Origin: Staphylococcus saprophyticus subsp. saprophyticus ATCC 15305 = NCTC 7292
GTDB lineage: Bacteria > Bacillota > Bacilli > Staphylococcales > Staphylococcaceae
Direction of reading: 5' to 3'
Assembly (NCBI RefSeq): GCF_000010125.1
Contig: NC_007350.1
Location: 2,046,001-2,110,000 of the forward strand
Length of the DNA: 64,000 nucleotides
Shown here: positions 18,213 to 28,295 of the stretch, one piece after another
How the letters are laid out: each line of letters starts with the position of its first letter
How positions within the stretch are numbered: the first letter of the stretch is position 1
Made by a program: the position numbers and the translations under genes
Notes under the pieces: generated by a model
Seen by the model: only the letters and a program-made list of their open reading frames with translations
Told to the model about the DNA's origin: nothing
The model's database searches: none

Positions 18213-19991
18213 TTAACTTTTAGCTTTGTATGTTTGGATTTTTTCTAAAAACATCGGACAGTAATGCTTTAATTTATAACTTCCTACACCATCAATCAAA
18301 ATCATCTCTTGTTTAGATTCTGGTTTTCTTTTTGCAAATTCTTCTAATGTGAAATCTGAGAATATGCTGACTGGTGGAATACTTAACGACTCACTTAATT
18401 GCTTGCGTACGTTAATTAATTCATCAAACAATGCACGGTCTACACCTTCGACCGTATTGATATTTACTTTCTCTTTCGACTTACGTTTAAATGGTGTTGT
18501 ATATACATCTACTTGGTTATTCAATAATTCTTTGACTGAATTATCACAAGTTAAAATTTCATCGTGTTCATTTAAAAATCCTTTAAATCTAAGTTCATCA
18601 ATAAGGTGACTGAGATCAGATGTTGTATAATTTTTCATAATGCCATGTGTTGATAGCTGATGATAATCACAATAGCGAATATAATCTGACTCTTCGCCTC
18701 TCAACACCTGAATAATCACACTATAACTTTCTTGTTGTTTCATACGTGCAATACAACTGACAATCATCTTAGCTTCATCCGTCATATTGTACGTTTTATT
18801 TTCAACGACACAATTACTACATTGGCCACATTCTTCTAATTTTTCATTTGGCTCAAAATAATGAACAAGCGTCGCTTCCAGACATTTCTTAGTTTTAGTA
18901 TAAAGTATCATTTTATTAAGCTTTTCACCCATTTTATCTTTGTAATCATCGTCTGCTTTTGATGATGAAATAAAATATTGGTGCAAGCCAATATCACGTT
19001 CACTAAATAGCAATATACAATCACTATTTAAACCATCACGTCCTGCACGTCCTGCTTCTTGATAATAAGATTCTAAATCACCTGGCATATTGTAATGGAT
19101 CACAAAACGAACATTAGATTTGTCAATTCCCATACCAAATGCGTTGGTAGCTACTACAACACGGACACGGTCATAAACAAAATCGTTCTGTGCTGCCTCA
19201 CGTTCTTTATTAGAAAGCCCAGCGTGGTATATGGTACTATCTACGCCGTTGTTTTCTAAAGCGTCATGTAATTCTTCTACTTGTTTACGCGTTGAACAAT
19301 AAATAATACCCGCTGCATTTTTATGTTCTTTGACGTACTCCATCACAAATTTCTGACGTTGATAAGTCGGATTTACTTTAAAAACTAAATTACGTCGTTT
19401 TGTACTTGTTTTAACCTCATCATGCTTACCAATATTCAAACGTTCCATGATGTCTTTTTGAACTTCTATCGTGGCTGTCGCTGTAAGTGCTACAATCGTA
19501 AAATCTTGTGGTAATGCAAACACTTTATGAATAACATCTTGATAACTCGGTCTAAAATCATGACCCCATTTTGAAATACAATGTGCTTCGTCAAATGCAA
19601 CTAAATGAATAGATAGTTGTTGTAATAATCTTATAAAATAAACATTATCAAAACGTTCCGGTGCAACATATAAAAATTGAATCTCACCTTTTCGAAGTTG
19701 GGTCTCAATTTCTTTTTGTTGCTTTTGCGTCAAACTACTATTTAAGTAAGCTGCATGTATACCCATGGCCTTTAATTGATCAACTTGGTCTTTCATCAAA
19801 GAAATTAATGGGCTGATGACAATCGTCGTTCCACCCAACATTAATCCTGGTACTTGATAACAAATTGATTTTCCCCCACCAGTTGGTAACACACCTAGCA
19901 CATTTTGATGGTTCATGACTCTAGTTATGATTTCTTTTTGACCAGGACGATAAGTATCATAGCCAAAATAATGTGATAATGTTGACTCCAT
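18213..19991 (-). CDS. recQ: ATP-dependent DNA helicase RecQ
   Basis: 3'-5' helicase in recombination and repair, 592 aa. Helicase motif I is LPTGGGKSICYQVPG, motif II AFDEAHCISKWGHDF, with the aromatic-rich loop W-G-H-D-F-R-P typical of RecQ; motif VI is QEAGRAGRDG. The RecQ zinc-binding domain has C-x(15)...C-x-x-C-x-x-C (ECGQCSNC), and a single HRDC-like domain ends the protein. It follows the ABC-F gene by 13 nt and is probably cotranscribed. Confidence 0.95.
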   Translation of the reverse strand: MESTLSHYFGYDTYRPGQKEIITRVMNHQNVLGVLPTGGGKSICYQVPGLMLGGTTIVISPLISLMKDQVDQLKAMGIHAAYLNSSLTQKQQKEIETQLRKGEIQFLYVAPERFDNVYFIRLLQQLSIHLVAFDEAHCISKWGHDFRPSYQDVIHKVFALPQDFTIVALTATATIEVQKDIMERLNIGKHDEVKTSTKRRNLVFKVNPTYQRQKFVMEYVKEHKNAAGIIYCSTRKQVEELHDALENNGVDSTIYHAGLSNKEREAAQNDFVYDRVRVVVATNAFGMGIDKSNVRFVIHYNMPGDLESYYQEAGRAGRDGLNSDCILLFSERDIGLHQYFISSSKADDDYKDKMGEKLNKMILYTKTKKCLEATLVHYFEPNEKLEECGQCSNCVVENKTYNMTDEAKMIVSCIARMKQQESYSVIIQVLRGEESDYIRYCDYHQLSTHGIMKNYTTSDLSHLIDELRFKGFLNEHDEILTCDNSVKELLNNQVDVYTTPFKRKSKEKVNINTVEGVDRALFDELINVRKQLSESLSIPPVSIFSDFTLEEFAKRKPESKQEMILIDGVGSYKLKHYCPMFLEKIQTYKAKS

Positions 19992-20004
19992 GTTATAAAA
20001 TCCC

Positions 20005-21888
20005 TCATTGTTCTTTTAGTTCTTCAAGTTCGCTCCATCTTGAGATATCTGTTTCATACTGTTCATTTAATTGCTTTTGTTCTTCATTCAACGCTTTTAT
20101 CTTAGCGTAATCTGAACTTGCTGCAACCATTTCTTCATCAATCTCTTCTAACCTCTGTTCAGTTGTATCAATACGTTCAATGATAGTTTCATATTCTTTT
20201 TGCTCTTTATATGATAAACCTTTTTTCTTTTTCTTCTCATTATTTGTTTTATTTTTTGATTGTTGTTTAGCCTGTTGTTCTATCTTTTGATCTTGCTCTT
20301 TTTTATATGCTTCATAATCCTCAAACGTACCGATGATGCGTTCCATTTTTCCGTCATGAATATACCAATATTCCTGAGCGACTTTATTTAAAAAGTATCG
20401 ATCATGGCTGACAGTGATGACGGCACCACCAAATGTCTCAACATAATCTTCAAGAATTGTAAGTGTCTCTGTATCTAAATCATTTGTTGGTTCATCTAGT
20501 AGTAGCACATTCGGTTGATGGACTAATAATTTTAAAAGATATAACCTTTTTTGCTCGCCACCTGATAATTTATAGATTTTTTTACCATGTGTTGCACTTG
20601 GAAATAGAAATCTTTCAAGCAATTGCGTTATAGATACGGAAGTGCCATCTTTTTCTTTAGCAACTTCACTTTCTTCTCTTAAATAGTCAATCATCCTGAT
20701 GTCGCGATCGAGACGCTCTTCTGTTTGTTTAAAATATGCGACCTTAACGGTTTGACCAATTTTAAGATTACCTTCATAACTTTGATCTTCACCGCTCAAT
20801 ATATTCAGTAATGTTGTCTTACCTGCGCCATTTGGCCCCACAATACCTATTTGTTGGCCACTTTGAATGATTTGTGTGATGTCTTCAAATAGCGTTTTAT
20901 CATTTATCCGTTTGGTTAAATGCTCTAATTCAAACACTTGTTTTCCAAGTCTTGAATATGCCAAATTCAACGATGCTTTATCTTGATGTTGTTGCCCTTT
21001 CACATCTTGTTCCAAATCATTAAATCTGTTCTTTCTAGCTTGTTGTTTAGTAGAACGGGCTTTAACTCCAGCACGCATCCATGCGAGTTCTTTTTTATAT
21101 AAGGATTGTTGCTTAGCTTGTTGTTTTTGTTCTATGACTTCATTTTCAGCACGTTTAGCAATATAAGCTTCATAATTACCTGTATATGTCGTGAGTTTAC
21201 CGCGATCAAGTTCTATGATGCGTGACGATACTTCATTTAAAAAGTAACGATCATGCGTTACAAACAATACTGTATGCGGATATTGTTTTACATAATTGAT
21301 TAACCAATTGATAGATTCAAAATCTAAATGGTTGGTAGGTTCATCTAAGAGTAGTAAATCAGGTTGTTCTATTAATGTTTTAGCTAAGCCAACCCTTTTT
21401 TGTTGACCACCAGAAAGTGCACTCACTTCTTTCGTCGTGTCATAAATACCTAATTTTGACAGAATCGTTTTAATTTCTGCACTATAATCCCACGCCTGAT
21501 AATTATCCATCTCTTCTTGTGCATTCATCATTTTTTTGAAATCATCATCGCTTTGTGTTGCAGTATATTGATTTAAAGCTGATTCATATGCACGAATCAC
21601 TTGTAGTGTTTTCGTTTCTGAAGTTAATACAGCTTCAAATACAGTCATATTACGATCAAATTCTTGCTTTTGCGAAGAATATCTAATGCGATAGGCGTTA
21701 GGATGCGAGACTTCAGCATTAAAGTCTTCATCTAATCCAGCTATCACTTTGAGTAGTGTACTTTTTCCTGTACCGTTTATACCTACAAGTCCTATTTTTT
21801 CACCTTCAGAAATAGACAATTGCAAATCATCAAAAATGATTTTATCGGCATATGATTTATGTAAATGTTCAATTTTGTATGCTTCCAT
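20005..21888 (-). CDS. ABC-F family ATPase (Uup-like)
   Basis: Cytoplasmic ribosome-associated ATPase of 627 aa with two ABC domains and no membrane segments. Walker A sites are GINGTGKST and GPNGAGKTT; signatures LSGGQQKRVGLAK and LSGGEQKRLYLLK; the linker between the domains is the charged ABC-F interdomain helix. A lysine-rich hinge and C-terminal coiled coil (last ~90 residues) match the Uup/EttA-like CTD. Start ATG 21888 with AAGGAT upstream. It lacks features that would identify it as an antibiotic-resistance ABC-F. Confidence 0.88.
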   Translation of the reverse strand: MEAYKIEHLHKSYADKIIFDDLQLSISEGEKIGLVGINGTGKSTLLKVIAGLDEDFNAEVSHPNAYRIRYSSQKQEFDRNMTVFEAVLTSETKTLQVIRAYESALNQYTATQSDDDFKKMMNAQEEMDNYQAWDYSAEIKTILSKLGIYDTTKEVSALSGGQQKRVGLAKTLIEQPDLLLLDEPTNHLDFESINWLINYVKQYPHTVLFVTHDRYFLNEVSSRIIELDRGKLTTYTGNYEAYIAKRAENEVIEQKQQAKQQSLYKKELAWMRAGVKARSTKQQARKNRFNDLEQDVKGQQHQDKASLNLAYSRLGKQVFELEHLTKRINDKTLFEDITQIIQSGQQIGIVGPNGAGKTTLLNILSGEDQSYEGNLKIGQTVKVAYFKQTEERLDRDIRMIDYLREESEVAKEKDGTSVSITQLLERFLFPSATHGKKIYKLSGGEQKRLYLLKLLVHQPNVLLLDEPTNDLDTETLTILEDYVETFGGAVITVSHDRYFLNKVAQEYWYIHDGKMERIIGTFEDYEAYKKEQDQKIEQQAKQQSKNKTNNEKKKKKGLSYKEQKEYETIIERIDTTEQRLEEIDEEMVAASSDYAKIKALNEEQKQLNEQYETDISRWSELEELKEQ

Positions 21889-22000
21889 TGTCCAACATCC
21901 TTTTAAATATCGAAAATTATAATTATTTCTGTTAAACTTAATTTCAGTTCTATATATTATACACCTTTTTGAACTCAAATGATACAAAGGAGCGAAGCTT

Positions 22001-22819
22001 ATGTCGGAAAATTTCCAAAACTTACCTCCTTATATCCAAGCATTAATAGCAGGTATTATCACTTGGCTACTAACTGCATTAGGAGCAGCAGCGGTCTTTA
22101 TTTTTAAAAGAGTAAACGACAAAATATTAAATTCTATGCAAGGGTTTGCTGCAGGTATAATGATTGCAGCAAGTTTTTGGTCTCTTTTACAACCGGCTAT
22201 TGACTATGGCGAAGGTTCATCAGTACCATGGTTACCCGCTGCTATCGGTTTTCTATTGGGCGGTCTTTTCATTCGTGGATTAGATTTAGTCATCCCACAT
22301 ATACACCCTAACACCCAAGACACAAACCAATACCACGAAGGTGTAGGTACTAAAAAACTCAATAAAAACACGTTACTTGTTTTAGCTATTACACTCCATA
22401 ACATTCCTGAAGGCCTATCAATCGGTGTCGCATTTGGCGGTATTGTATCTGGTAATGGACAAGCGACATTTTTAGGTGCACTTGGACTCGCAATTGGTAT
22501 TGGTATTCAGAATATTCCTGAAGGTGCTGCCCTATCTATGCCGATACGTGCTGCAGGAGCCTCAAGATGGAAAGCTTTTAATTATGGACAAGCATCCGCA
22601 ATCGTTGAACCTATATTTGCAACGATTGGTGCAGCAGCCGTATTAATTATTACACCCATGCTACCATATGCGTTAGCATTTGCTGCAGGTGCAATGATAT
22701 TCGTTGTGGTTGAAGAACTAATCCCTGATTCCCAAGCCAGTAATAACACTGATCTTGCAACGTTAAGTTTAATGGTTGGTTTCATAATCATGATGATACT
22801 TGATGTAGCTCTAGGATAA
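22001..22819 (+). CDS. ZIP-family divalent metal transporter
   Basis: 272 aa, eight predicted helices. The paired metal-binding helices HNIPEGLSIG and QNIPEGAALS (TM4/TM5) are diagnostic of ZIP transporters such as ZupT, which import zinc and other divalent ions. AAAGGAG precedes the ATG. Divergent from the ABC-F gene with a 112-bp shared promoter region in which I see no Zur box. Confidence 0.88.
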   Translation: MSENFQNLPPYIQALIAGIITWLLTALGAAAVFIFKRVNDKILNSMQGFAAGIMIAASFWSLLQPAIDYGEGSSVPWLPAAIGFLLGGLFIRGLDLVIPHIHPNTQDTNQYHEGVGTKKLNKNTLLVLAITLHNIPEGLSIGVAFGGIVSGNGQATFLGALGLAIGIGIQNIPEGAALSMPIRAAGASRWKAFNYGQASAIVEPIFATIGAAAVLIITPMLPYALAFAAGAMIFVVVEELIPDSQASNNTDLATLSLMVGFIIMMILDVALG

Positions 22820-22870
22820 GAGATAAGGCATACGATCATACCCTATTCAAACTTTATAGGATTTCCAGTA

Positions 22871-22917
22871 AAAAACGTCAATTTCTATTTTTTATACATA
22901 GAAATTGACGTTTTTTT
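22871..22917 (+). terminator. Terminator after the ZIP gene
   Basis: Arms AAAAACGTCAATTTCTAT and ATAGAAATTGACGTTTTT, 17-18 bp, with a seven-T tail. Confidence 0.9.
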
Positions 22918-22998
22918 CTTTTATAAAATTTTTAGCACATTGTGACGCATTCCCCATACGTAATCAATGCGTGTACTTATCGATTAGGTTATAAAAAT

Positions 22999-23030
22999 AA
23001 GCGCCCGAGACTTTGATGTCTCGAGCGCTT
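22999..23030 (-). terminator. Terminator of ltaS
   Basis: Arms AAGCGC.CGAGAC and GTCTCG.GCGCTT with one mismatch and a T-rich tail on the minus strand, just after the ltaS stop. Confidence 0.85.
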
Positions 23031-23038
23031 TAATGAAA

Positions 23039-24979
23039 TTATTTTCTCTCTTGTCCTTTTGGACCTGTTTTATATTCATACTCTGATGGTTTAATCTTAT
23101 CGAAATCTGGGTTGTCATAGAATCTCAATAAATCTCCGTTAAGCACGTCATCACTCATCTGTAAATCTTTTTCAGATTGTTGTTTACGTTTTTCGAAGTC
23201 TTTAGGTTTTTCTGTCATAGGTTCATTATTCTTATTATCATAAATTCTGCCATTAACATATTTATAGTCTTTGGTTACAAAGTCACCATTTCTAAATGGT
23301 ACTGTGTCATTGTGATCTTTAGATAATAAATCTGTACCCATCATGAGATAATTTTTCGTGTCGATACCCATTAAGTGTAAGATCGTAGGCATTACGTCTG
23401 CTTGACCTGCATAAGTCTTATCAACGGTACCTTCTTTACCAGGAATCTTCAACCAGAAACCAGTTCGGTTTAAATCGTTGAATTTAGCTGGCGTAATATC
23501 TTCGCCTAATAATTTTTCCATCGCTTTGTTATGATTTTCAGAGATACCATAGTGGTCACCGTAAATCATAATAACTGAGTCGTCATATAGACCTTTTTTC
23601 TTCAATTCATTTACAAATTCTTCTAATGATTCATCTAAATATCTTGCTGTTTGTATATAACCATCTACCGTTGAGTCACCAGTGTTTGGTTTTTCAATTG
23701 ATGCGTCTTCAGGAGACACTGTAAATGGATAATGGTTTGTTAACGTAATTAAATGATTGTAGAACGGTTGTTTTTCTTTAGCTAAATAGTCAGCAGATTC
23801 TTTAAAGAACTCTTTATCTTTAAGACCTAAGTTTTCAATATTATCTTCAGACATATCATAATATGTCGCATCATAGAATTTATCTATACCAAAGTGTTTG
23901 TATACTTGATCACGGTTCCAAAATGTTTTGTAGTCACCATGCATAACACTAGATGTATAACCTTGTTGTTGATCTAATATAGCAGGTAACGATTGGTAAG
24001 TATTATCACCTTTTAGAGAATACGCTGACCCTTGAGGTAAGCCGAATAAACTGTTATCCATTGTAAACTCTGAATCCGATGTTTTACCTTGACCAGTTTG
24101 ATGATAGAAGTTTGGATAGTATCTATAGCCTTCATTACCTGTTGAAAGTTTGTTTAAGAAAGGCGTTACTTCTTCACCGTTCACTTTTTTATTAATTAGG
24201 AACGTTTGGAAACTTTCTAAGTGAATTTTAATAATATTTTTCTTCTTAGCTGCACCAAAATATTCTTTATTAGGCTCAGTTTGCTTTTGTTTTGTGTAAT
24301 TCAATACTTTTGTTAAATCATCTTCGTTTGCCAATGCTTTTTGTTGATTATTTTGTATTGTTTTAACACCATCATAAACAGTGAAGTTATATGGTCCTAA
24401 GTACTTAACTAAATATTTATGGTCAAATGTACGCGTTAATAATTCTGGACGATCTGATTCAGCAAACGCTAAGTTCAAGAAGAATAATGCGATTGAAGCA
24501 GCCATCACGACTGGAACAAATTTCTTACTGAACACGCGCTTATCAAGCCATTTTTGTTTAAAGATTAAAACGAATAAGTAAATGATTGTATCAATAAAGT
24601 ATACAAAATCATACCATTTGAATGATGCCGTCACTGCACCACCCATAGATTCAACATTCCCAGCTTGATTCAATGTACTAAATGTTAAGAAATCAGAAAA
24701 GAATCTGAAGTATACAACATTTGCATATAGTAAGAACGTTAATATAAAGCCACCAATAAAGATGAACCAAAATGCTTTCTTACCTTTGAAAAATAAGAAA
24801 ATACTTAGTACTAATGCGATTAAACTGTATGGATTCATTAATAAGATTAAGTTTTGAACTAATCCTTTAACACCTAAAGAAAAATCAACATAGTATGAAA
24901 AATACGTTTTTAAAGTGACAGTTAATACTGTTAAAATAAAAAACGCAAAAAGAGTCAATTTCTTTTTGTGCAATTTCAT
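23039..24979 (-). CDS. ltaS: Lipoteichoic acid synthase LtaS
   Basis: Polymerises the glycerol-phosphate chain of lipoteichoic acid from phosphatidylglycerol on the outer membrane face. 646 aa: five N-terminal helices (to about residue 172), a linker containing the signal-peptidase site A-L-A at 215-217, and an extracellular sulfatase-like domain. Catalytic T300 ([11 protein letters not shown]), metal ligand E255 (HLESFQ) and the YGDHYG motif are all present. A CGGGGGA Shine-Dalgarno precedes the ATG. The upstream region is long (about 370 nt from the likely promoter). Confidence 0.97.
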   Translation of the reverse strand: MKLHKKKLTLFAFFILTVLTVTLKTYFSYYVDFSLGVKGLVQNLILLMNPYSLIALVLSIFLFFKGKKAFWFIFIGGFILTFLLYANVVYFRFFSDFLTFSTLNQAGNVESMGGAVTASFKWYDFVYFIDTIIYLFVLIFKQKWLDKRVFSKKFVPVVMAASIALFFLNLAFAESDRPELLTRTFDHKYLVKYLGPYNFTVYDGVKTIQNNQQKALANEDDLTKVLNYTKQKQTEPNKEYFGAAKKKNIIKIHLESFQTFLINKKVNGEEVTPFLNKLSTGNEGYRYYPNFYHQTGQGKTSDSEFTMDNSLFGLPQGSAYSLKGDNTYQSLPAILDQQQGYTSSVMHGDYKTFWNRDQVYKHFGIDKFYDATYYDMSEDNIENLGLKDKEFFKESADYLAKEKQPFYNHLITLTNHYPFTVSPEDASIEKPNTGDSTVDGYIQTARYLDESLEEFVNELKKKGLYDDSVIMIYGDHYGISENHNKAMEKLLGEDITPAKFNDLNRTGFWLKIPGKEGTVDKTYAGQADVMPTILHLMGIDTKNYLMMGTDLLSKDHNDTVPFRNGDFVTKDYKYVNGRIYDNKNNEPMTEKPKDFEKRKQQSEKDLQMSDDVLNGDLLRFYDNPDFDKIKPSEYEYKTGPKGQERK

Positions 24980-25344
24980 GTTTTTATCCCCCGATATAGA
25001 TTAATAATGGCTGGAATACAATCCAAACCTTGTATAGAATGGCTAAGTTACTTTTTTCAATAAACTTGTTAGCGATGTTGATATCTCTAACTCAGTCTGC
25101 GTCCTTATTTGGTTTGTTGATGATACTTCTGGCTAATATTTATTAAAATCTTCAAATCAGATTATAATTTATTAATAATAAAGTCAGTGTATTACTTCAT
25201 TTTTTAAATTTAATTTTTTAAATATCCATTAAGTTGGCATATTTAAACTATATTGATTTAATTAACGTCGTGTTTTACGAGTCATTTACAAACTTCAATC
25301 ATTTGTAATGCATTCGTAACAAAACGCACACAGTTCAATTAATA
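24980..25344 (-). other. Long AT-rich 5' leader of ltaS
   Basis: About 365 bases between the predicted ltaS promoter and its start codon. No ORF or stable hairpin stands out by eye. A leader of this length could hold post-transcriptional control, but I see no known riboswitch. Confidence 0.4.
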
Positions 25345-25373
25345 AATATAAAGCAAATCCAGTTGAACATCAA
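25345..25373 (-). promoter_or_regulatory. Predicted sigma-A promoter of ltaS
   Basis: On the minus strand: -35 TTGATG (25368-25373), 17-bp spacer, -10 TATATT (25345-25350). It lies directly downstream of the PhoP-type repeat array. Confidence 0.55.
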
Positions 25374-25407
25374 GTAAAAACACACTTTTTTATGTATTTA
25401 AGGACTA

Positions 25408-25457
25408 AATAAATACTTTGTTAACGGCTTATTAAAACGATGTTAACTGGTTATTAA
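25408..25457 (-). promoter_or_regulatory. PhoP-type box: five TTAAYA-like hexamers at 11-bp period
   Basis: Reading the minus strand from 25457: TTAATA, TTAACA, TTAATA, TTAACA, TTTATT, starting at 25457, 25446, 25435, 25424 and 25413, an exact 11-bp period. This fits the PhoP consensus TT(A/T/C)A(C/T)A repeated about every 11 bp known from B. subtilis. It sits 35 bp upstream of the predicted ltaS -35. Confidence 0.65.
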
Positions 25458-25571
25458 TTATTAATATGCCATTTAATTATACGCTGCATATTATGTATAT
25501 TAATCAGGCTTGAGTCGTATGTCATCATAATTTAATCTTCACTCCAGTGATAGATACTGATATAAATAAAA

Positions 25572-25611
25572 AAACTGCAATCCAACAAGATACACTTGTT
25601 GATTACAGCTC
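25572..25611 (-). terminator. Terminator of the pxpBC transcript
   Basis: On minus, CTGTAATC.AACAAG and CTTGTTGGATTGCAG form an imperfect stem followed by seven T residues, just after the pxpC stop. Confidence 0.75.
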
Positions 25612-25647
25612 ACTAAAGTTTAATTGTTCAATTTCAGTTCAACACTG

Positions 25648-26652
25648 TTATTTGAGCATTTCTAATTGCATACGATACTCAATACCATGAAATAGTTGAT
25701 TCAACCAATTTGTGTATTTAATTAAATTTTTCTCCGCGCTTTCTACATCGATAAATTGGAACTTCAATTTAGTACCTTGATGCTTTTGTCCTAATTTAGT
25801 TAAATGATAGCTTGCAATTGTACCAATTTGGGGGTAACTACCCAGTGTATAATGATCGTTCAGTAAAATAATGGGTGTGCCATCTCTTTTAACTTGTATC
25901 GTGCCAATTTGTACTGATTGATGCGCAGGCATATCTTCATAGAAAGCTTTTACTGGTTTACCTTCTACATACATGCCGACCCTGTTCGCTTTACTCGTCA
26001 CTTTATATTCACCAGATGTAAATCGACTTAATGCTTTTTGTTCAAAGTCTTCTGTGCCTTTATTTTTAATAACATGGAACACATCAGACATATAATTAAA
26101 GGACAATGCGTAGCCATCAATTCCCCAGTCAGTTTGATGTGTTTCTTCTAAATTCTCAAAAAGTTTATGATGACGCTCGGTATAATCACGTTTCATATTG
26201 ATTTCGTCACCTTTTTTTAAACTTCGTCCATGGAAACCACCGATATTCGATTTAAAATCTGTTGATGTTGAACCTAACCATTCATCTAACTCGAAACCGC
26301 CACCTATTGCCAAATACACCCGAGATGTATGCTTCGTTTCAGTAAATGCTAGGACGTCACCTTTTTCCATTAAATATAATTTGTTTGGCAAGACTTTCAT
26401 ATGTGCTGTCTCAGCTTTAAAGCTGCCACCACTCATAGCAATTAATGTAGGCTCCGTAAAACGAAAGCTTGCCATTCTATTTGTCATTTCCAATGTAGCT
26501 TCATGTTTATCATTGGCTACTAATCTATTTGCTATTTCATGGGAAAGCGGATCTAAGGCACCACCTGGAATCACACCGTCATGTTCATAGCCTTTTCGTC
26601 CAAAATCTTGAAAACTAGAAAATAACCCTTCGCCTTCTATTATGATTGACAT
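25648..26652 (-). CDS. pxpC: 5-oxoprolinase subunit PxpC (KipA/AHS2 family)
   Basis: 334 aa of the AHS2/biotin-dependent carboxyltransferase-like family. The N-terminal pattern SSFQDFGRKGYEHDGVIPGG and the EMTNRMASF segment are characteristic. With PxpB and PxpA it cleaves 5-oxoproline to glutamate using ATP. It overlaps pxpB by 13 nt, with GGAGG before the ATG. No pxpA (LamB/YcsF) or biotin carrier gene is next to it here. Confidence 0.85.
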   Translation of the reverse strand: MSIIIEGEGLFSSFQDFGRKGYEHDGVIPGGALDPLSHEIANRLVANDKHEATLEMTNRMASFRFTEPTLIAMSGGSFKAETAHMKVLPNKLYLMEKGDVLAFTETKHTSRVYLAIGGGFELDEWLGSTSTDFKSNIGGFHGRSLKKGDEINMKRDYTERHHKLFENLEETHQTDWGIDGYALSFNYMSDVFHVIKNKGTEDFEQKALSRFTSGEYKVTSKANRVGMYVEGKPVKAFYEDMPAHQSVQIGTIQVKRDGTPIILLNDHYTLGSYPQIGTIASYHLTKLGQKHQGTKLKFQFIDVESAEKNLIKYTNWLNQLFHGIEYRMQLEMLK

Positions 26653-27347
26653 GGTTCAAAGCCTCCTAAATCCAGCGATTCCTCTGTCGTTGCTTGAAAT
26701 ACAACATTATCACCAAGCTTAAGTTTGGTGAAATCTTCTAATTCTGGATTAAATAATTTTACAGGTGTATAACCGATCACTAACCAGTCACCATAAGTAT
26801 CTGTCGTCGTAATCCCCGTCTTTTTGCCTTCGATAATAACTGATCCTGCAGGTATGAAGGTTTTATTACCTCCAGTATGATTGACGAATAAACGTTTAGA
26901 CATGCCAGTCAAATAAGGGAACCCTGGTGTATAGCCCATCATAGAAACAAAATATGTTGGTTGCGTATGTAATTTTACAAATTTTTCAAAGTCCAATTTA
27001 TAATGTGCTAATAAAGCGTCTAAATCCGGACCATATTCTCCTCCATAAATAACTGGTATTTCTATTGAAGGTGCGGGCGCGTCTTCATGTTTAATCTCTA
27101 ATTGTATAGTTTGCATCAATGCTTTCATATATAAGAATGGAGACTGTATATGGTGGTGCTTGATCATGTCACGTGCATCATAACAAATCATCATATCTGA
27201 TTCCGTCGGCACAATTTCAGTAATAAATGGATATTGTTTATCTGCTAAATACTTTTTCAAAGCTAATAAATCTTCAGTTAAATCTTTAGAGACCTCTTTT
27301 TCTATAGAAACCACAATAGCTTGGTCCCCTTGACTATATATTTTCAT
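26640..27347 (-). CDS. pxpB: 5-oxoprolinase subunit PxpB (KipI/AHS1 family)
   Basis: 235 aa with the AHS1 hallmark GYTPGFPYLTGM and the downstream PAGSVIIEG segment. In B. subtilis the homologue KipI inhibits the sporulation kinase KinA, but the wider family role is 5-oxoprolinase together with PxpC and PxpA; with no sporulation in staphylococci the metabolic role is more likely. AGGTGA precedes the ATG. Confidence 0.85.
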   Translation of the reverse strand: MKIYSQGDQAIVVSIEKEVSKDLTEDLLALKKYLADKQYPFITEIVPTESDMMICYDARDMIKHHHIQSPFLYMKALMQTIQLEIKHEDAPAPSIEIPVIYGGEYGPDLDALLAHYKLDFEKFVKLHTQPTYFVSMMGYTPGFPYLTGMSKRLFVNHTGGNKTFIPAGSVIIEGKKTGITTTDTYGDWLVIGYTPVKLFNPELEDFTKLKLGDNVVFQATTEESLDLGGFEPCQS

Positions 27348-27369
27348 AGGCTCACCTCATAATTTGTTA

Positions 27370-27576
27370 CTATCGATAAAATACATCTAATGCTTGTGCC
27401 AGATAATGTACGATTGCTTTCATCAAAAAAAAGACAATAATAAACTGAATGATACATGATGTCGTAATGACCAACTTAGTTAAGTAAATGCTTTGTCGTT
27501 GTGTTAATAAATGTACTACCCATTTGGTAATGACAGAAATTATAATAATTACTAGTATCCAAGCTAGTATCATCAT
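27370..27576 (-). CDS. Small two-helix membrane protein
   Basis: 68 aa with two strongly hydrophobic segments (about residues 2-24 and 35-62) separated by a short basic loop. I do not recognise a family. It lies 22 nt upstream of pxpB and 110 nt downstream of pabC, on the same strand. The Shine-Dalgarno is weak (GTGAGTGA), so translation is less certain than for its neighbours. Confidence 0.5.
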   Translation of the reverse strand: MMILAWILVIIIISVITKWVVHLLTQRQSIYLTKLVITTSCIIQFIIVFFLMKAIVHYLAQALDVFYR

Positions 27577-27686
27577 TTTGCTTCACTCACATTCTACTGT
27601 TATTTTGCCCTTATTTTATTTACTCAATTCATGATTAAACCACTTTATGATTTTATTTACTACACCATGTTTATACTTTTTATATT

Positions 27687-28295
27687 CTATAGATAAATTT
27701 CTACGTCGGCAACCTCTCTCAAACTATTTATCAGAAAAAGGGATACCTTGCCTTGCGCAACTTTTTCCTTTAATTCGTTTAAATAAAAGTTTTTTTCTAG
27801 CAATGCGCCATTGTCGATCATCTCTTGTCGCTTACAACCGAGTAAAAAATCCGCTTCATAAACAGGTGTAAAAAGTTGATTATTTTCTTTAATAGCTACA
27901 TTCCCAATATCAAATTCTAATATTTTACCCTTTTCATCATAAAGTAGTATAAGGTCTGTCTCATGCATGTGCGCTAAGTGGTCTCTTTGCGTTGTTTTGT
28001 TGATTACTACTGATCTAGGTATATGATTTTGTAATTGTTGAAATTTTGCTGTAAATGCCTTTTTATCTGATAAATCTGCAACGACATGTTGCATTGTGCC
28101 ATCTGGATTTAGAATAAGTTTCGTTCTAAAATGTCCTACTGGATGTTTTTCAATGATGGTATTGATCTCATTTTGCCATAAATCACCATCAAACTTGAAT
28201 CCTAATCGTGCTGCTGACCGCTCCATTCGTGCTTTATGATAAGACAATCTTGGTAATTTACCTGCTTCCATACGCAAAGTTTCAAATAGCTGCAT
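27687..28295 (-). CDS. pabC: Aminodeoxychorismate lyase-like protein PabC
   Basis: Fold-type IV PLP enzyme that would release pyruvate from 4-amino-4-deoxychorismate to give p-aminobenzoate for folate. At 202 aa it is shorter than the usual ~250-290. The likely Schiff-base lysine is K100 (VINKTTQRDH), equivalent to the H-K-T-T motif of PabB-fused lyases, and an E-F-D-I-G-N segment supplies the PLP contacts. Its ATG shares a base with the pabB stop (TAATG), so it is translationally coupled. Confidence 0.85.
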   Translation of the reverse strand: MQLFETLRMEAGKLPRLSYHKARMERSAARLGFKFDGDLWQNEINTIIEKHPVGHFRTKLILNPDGTMQHVVADLSDKKAFTAKFQQLQNHIPRSVVINKTTQRDHLAHMHETDLILLYDEKGKILEFDIGNVAIKENNQLFTPVYEADFLLGCKRQEMIDNGALLEKNFYLNELKEKVAQGKVSLFLINSLREVADVEIYL

